Notes under the pieces: model-generated
The model's database searches: none
What the model saw: only the letters and a program-made list of their open reading frames with translations
What the model was told of the DNA's origin: nothing
DNA from: Fragum whitleyi
Taxonomy: Eukaryota > Mollusca > Bivalvia > Cardiida > Cardiidae
DNA: 64,000 nt
Direction of reading: 5' to 3'
Assembly (NCBI GenBank): GCA_948146395.1
Contig: OX411544.1
Coordinates: 54,265,933 to 54,329,932, forward strand
Position numbers and translations under genes: made by a program
In this document: piece after piece, positions 63,301-64,000 of the stretch
Position numbering within the stretch: the stretch's first letter is position 1
How the letters are laid out: each line of letters begins with the position of its first letter

Positions 63301-63435
63301 TGACTCTTTGATATGAAAAGCATTATTTAAAGATTTATTTTGTTTTTCCATTTGTTCATTTAAGATGAGACTTCAACAAGAAGCTAACCAAAAAATTGCA
63401 GAGCTGGCAGAAAGAGCCCATACAGAGGCTATTGC
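53824..63435 (+). CDS. BBOF1: Basal body-orientation factor 1-like (BBOF1/CCDC176), first six exons, partial
   Basis: Six exons join in phase with GT-AG borders: 53824-53873 (start, Lys/Gly-rich MPKKGKKGKKGGKGKK), 57028-57150, 60138-60261, 60819-61028, 62162-62242 and 63365-63435. The gene continues off the right edge. The product is a nearly continuous coiled coil with blocks typical of BBOF1: SKVWEARL, TERDTIDVITFLKKEDAVKD, SELKNVKEFRRKRGQMQKEL, RMEQKFFEEK then MRLQQEANQKIAELAERAH. In vertebrates BBOF1 is a ciliary/basal-body protein needed for basal-body alignment in multiciliated cells and for sperm flagella; the same role is likely here. Introns hold a LINE fragment, two tandem arrays and several fold-back elements. 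Confidence 0.88.
54199..54391 (+). pseudogene. LINE reverse-transcriptase C-terminal fragment in BBOF1 intron 1
   Basis: The frame reads IHYCSPTSNRVINTWNALSD and ...NAFKNRLDKLWYS, which is the usual C-terminal end of CR1/jockey-type reverse transcriptases (NRV-N-WN-L ... FK-RLDK-W). Only the last 60 or so codons are present. Confidence 0.65.
55742..57010. repeat. Mobile repeat with about 7 tandem 163-bp units in BBOF1 intron 1
   Basis: It opens with ATGCCCCCGTATCAAAAGAT...GGGGGCAT and a GTCCGTCTGTC tract and closes with GGGGGCATTGTGTTTCAC. In between are about seven copies of a unit starting AACTTAACATTGCCAATAT. Each contains two or three TCAAGGTCA sites around GTCATGTGACAAGG. The terminal GGGGGCAT words suggest a non-autonomous transposon whose internal unit has been amplified. 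Confidence 0.75.
57700..58345. repeat. Tandem array of about 4 units (155-160 bp) in BBOF1 intron 2
   Basis: Units start CTCCTCCTGAACCATTGGG, then contain GAAACTTTACCAGAATGTTCC and GTTCAAGAAATTTGGATTG and GGGCATGGCAGGG. They lie at about 57765, 57920, 58073 and 58230. The leading CATCCGTCCGTCC tract is like that before other arrays in this window, so they belong to a class of mobile elements with tandem cores. Confidence 0.7.
58346..60137. other. BBOF1 intron 2, remainder
   Basis: No coding feature. A fold-back-like segment with ATCAGACTGCACATATGTGC lies near 59740-59790; the flanking words AACCCTTGTCATGCTGAA (59584) and TCAGCATGACAAGGGTTAA (59807) are inverted, giving a 240-bp element with inverted ends. 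Confidence 0.45.
61253..61328. repeat. 76-bp hairpin fold-back, family F copy 2 (BBOF1 intron 4)
   Basis: Near-perfect hairpin: arms GAGGGGTCAGCGCAACACTA and complement, with AGTGCCTATA/TATAGGCACT at the loop. It is the cleanest member of the family. Confidence 0.85.
62518..62762. repeat. Fold-back element, family C copy 3 (BBOF1 intron 5)
   Basis: Inverted ends ATGAGCCTGTGTGTGACATT / ATGTCACACAAAGGCTCAT, with the internal GGTCAGACTG...CTGGCCTGAGTCTT palindrome. Confidence 0.7.
63238..63310. repeat. Hairpin fold-back, family F copy 3 (BBOF1 intron 5)
   Basis: The same 73-76-bp hairpin as at 25025 and 61253, slightly diverged in the arms (CAATGCAACACTATTG / CAATAATGTTGTGC). Confidence 0.8.
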
Positions 63436-63789
63436 GTAAGTAAATGTCAGATAATCTAAGATCTTCAGCTTTCTCCTCAAGAAGTACTCATAAAAAGGTT
63501 AAAAAAAATTGTACAAGTTTTAAAACAGTTTCCTGATCTATGTAAAATAAATTGATTATAATTGGTAAATTTCTAATTGGAGATTTCTTGAATAATTGAA
63601 AGCATATGATATAGACAACTTTACTTAAAAGAATTGAAAACATGAATGCATTAATATATAAACAAGGATTTCAACCTGTATGATAAAGATATCAAGAGTA
63701 TATCAATATCTATGGACTAAAGCGTTTGCAACAGCCTAAATTATACAGCTTTTTAACTGTTTCCTGTGTGTGTTTATTTCCTTTTATTT

Positions 63790-64000
63790 ATTGTCGCTAC
63801 CATAGCACATGCCCATATGAGCCACAGTTAGTTGTTACAGGCAATAGTGCAAGGATACATGACAAAACTACTGCTGAGATCCGCCATGGTTCTTTAATGC
63901 GCTCGGTGTAAAGCACCCTCTCACGGGGCCTCGGTTTAACGTCTCATCCAAAAGACAATTAGTATGTAAGTGTGCCAGGCTGGGAATTGAACCCATGCAG
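63790..64000. repeat. Dispersed host repeat at the right edge
   Basis: CACCCTCTCACGGGGCCTCG and GTTTAACGTCTCATCCAAAAG are words I recall from dispersed bivalve repeats. The segment ends in GGGAATTGAACCCATG, which looks like an inverted tRNA-type B box, so it may be the head of another SINE on the minus strand. Confidence 0.4.

Overview
The window looks like genomic DNA of a lophotrochozoan animal, most likely a bivalve mollusc (inference). The host genes are split by GT-AG introns, the DNA is AT-rich, and intergenic space is crowded with tRNA-derived SINEs, palindromic fold-back elements, satellite-like tandem units and decayed LINEs. Three host genes are visible. The left edge holds the 5' coding exons of a two-pore-domain (K2P) potassium channel on the minus strand. 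At 41.5-43.4 kb there is a single-exon B-box/coiled-coil (TRIM-like, RING-less) protein. From 53.8 kb to the right edge run the first six coding exons of a basal body-orientation factor (BBOF1/CCDC176-like) gene on the plus strand.

The centrepiece is an almost intact Maverick/Polinton (adintovirus-like) element at 2512-21180, 18,669 bp. It has 484/488-bp terminal inverted repeats (TIRs), tips starting AGTAGT, a perfect 18-bp-stem hairpin 9 bp inside each tip, and a 6-bp target duplication (CCCCCC). It sits about 270 bp upstream of the splice acceptor of the K2P start-codon exon, so probably inside a 5'-UTR intron or the promoter region.

Most of the element is one compact minus-strand array: adenain-like protease, a Cys/His protein, double-jelly-roll major capsid, a basic core-like peptide, penton-like minor capsid, a small two-helix membrane protein, chromodomain integrase, a conserved unknown, a small core/membrane-active protein, a frameshifted SPKK-rich paralogue of it, packaging ATPase, an unknown, and a 1369-aa protein-primed PolB carrying a Vsr-like insert. 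Read together, these supply replication (PolB), integration (integrase), packaging (ATPase), maturation (protease) and the particle (capsid and core proteins). A plus-strand zinc-knuckle gene diverges from polB through back-to-back TATA boxes.

Four small accessory genes lie at the ends (115 aa minus at the left; 122 aa minus, 79 aa plus and 192 aa plus at the right). Each is followed, 25-100 nt after its stop, by a 16-nt hairpin fitting the metazoan replication-dependent histone 3' stem-loop consensus (GGYYCTTYTHAGRRCC). Each hairpin has an ANCCA-type 3' flank and a purine-rich CAAGAAAG-like element where U7 snRNA would pair. Three of the four also share a 21-bp promoter element just upstream of a TATA box. 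By contrast the zinc-knuckle, polB, 254-aa, lysine-rich and protease genes end with AATAAA signals at or near their stops. I read this as a distinct terminal-gene regulon using histone-type, non-polyadenylated, probably S-phase-linked mRNA ends; I do not know of a published description of this in Polintons.

The remaining 43 kb is host DNA with at least six fold-back families, two LINE remnants, several tandem arrays (one in BBOF1 intron 1 packed with TCAAGGTCA half-sites) and long stretches where nothing coding is evident.
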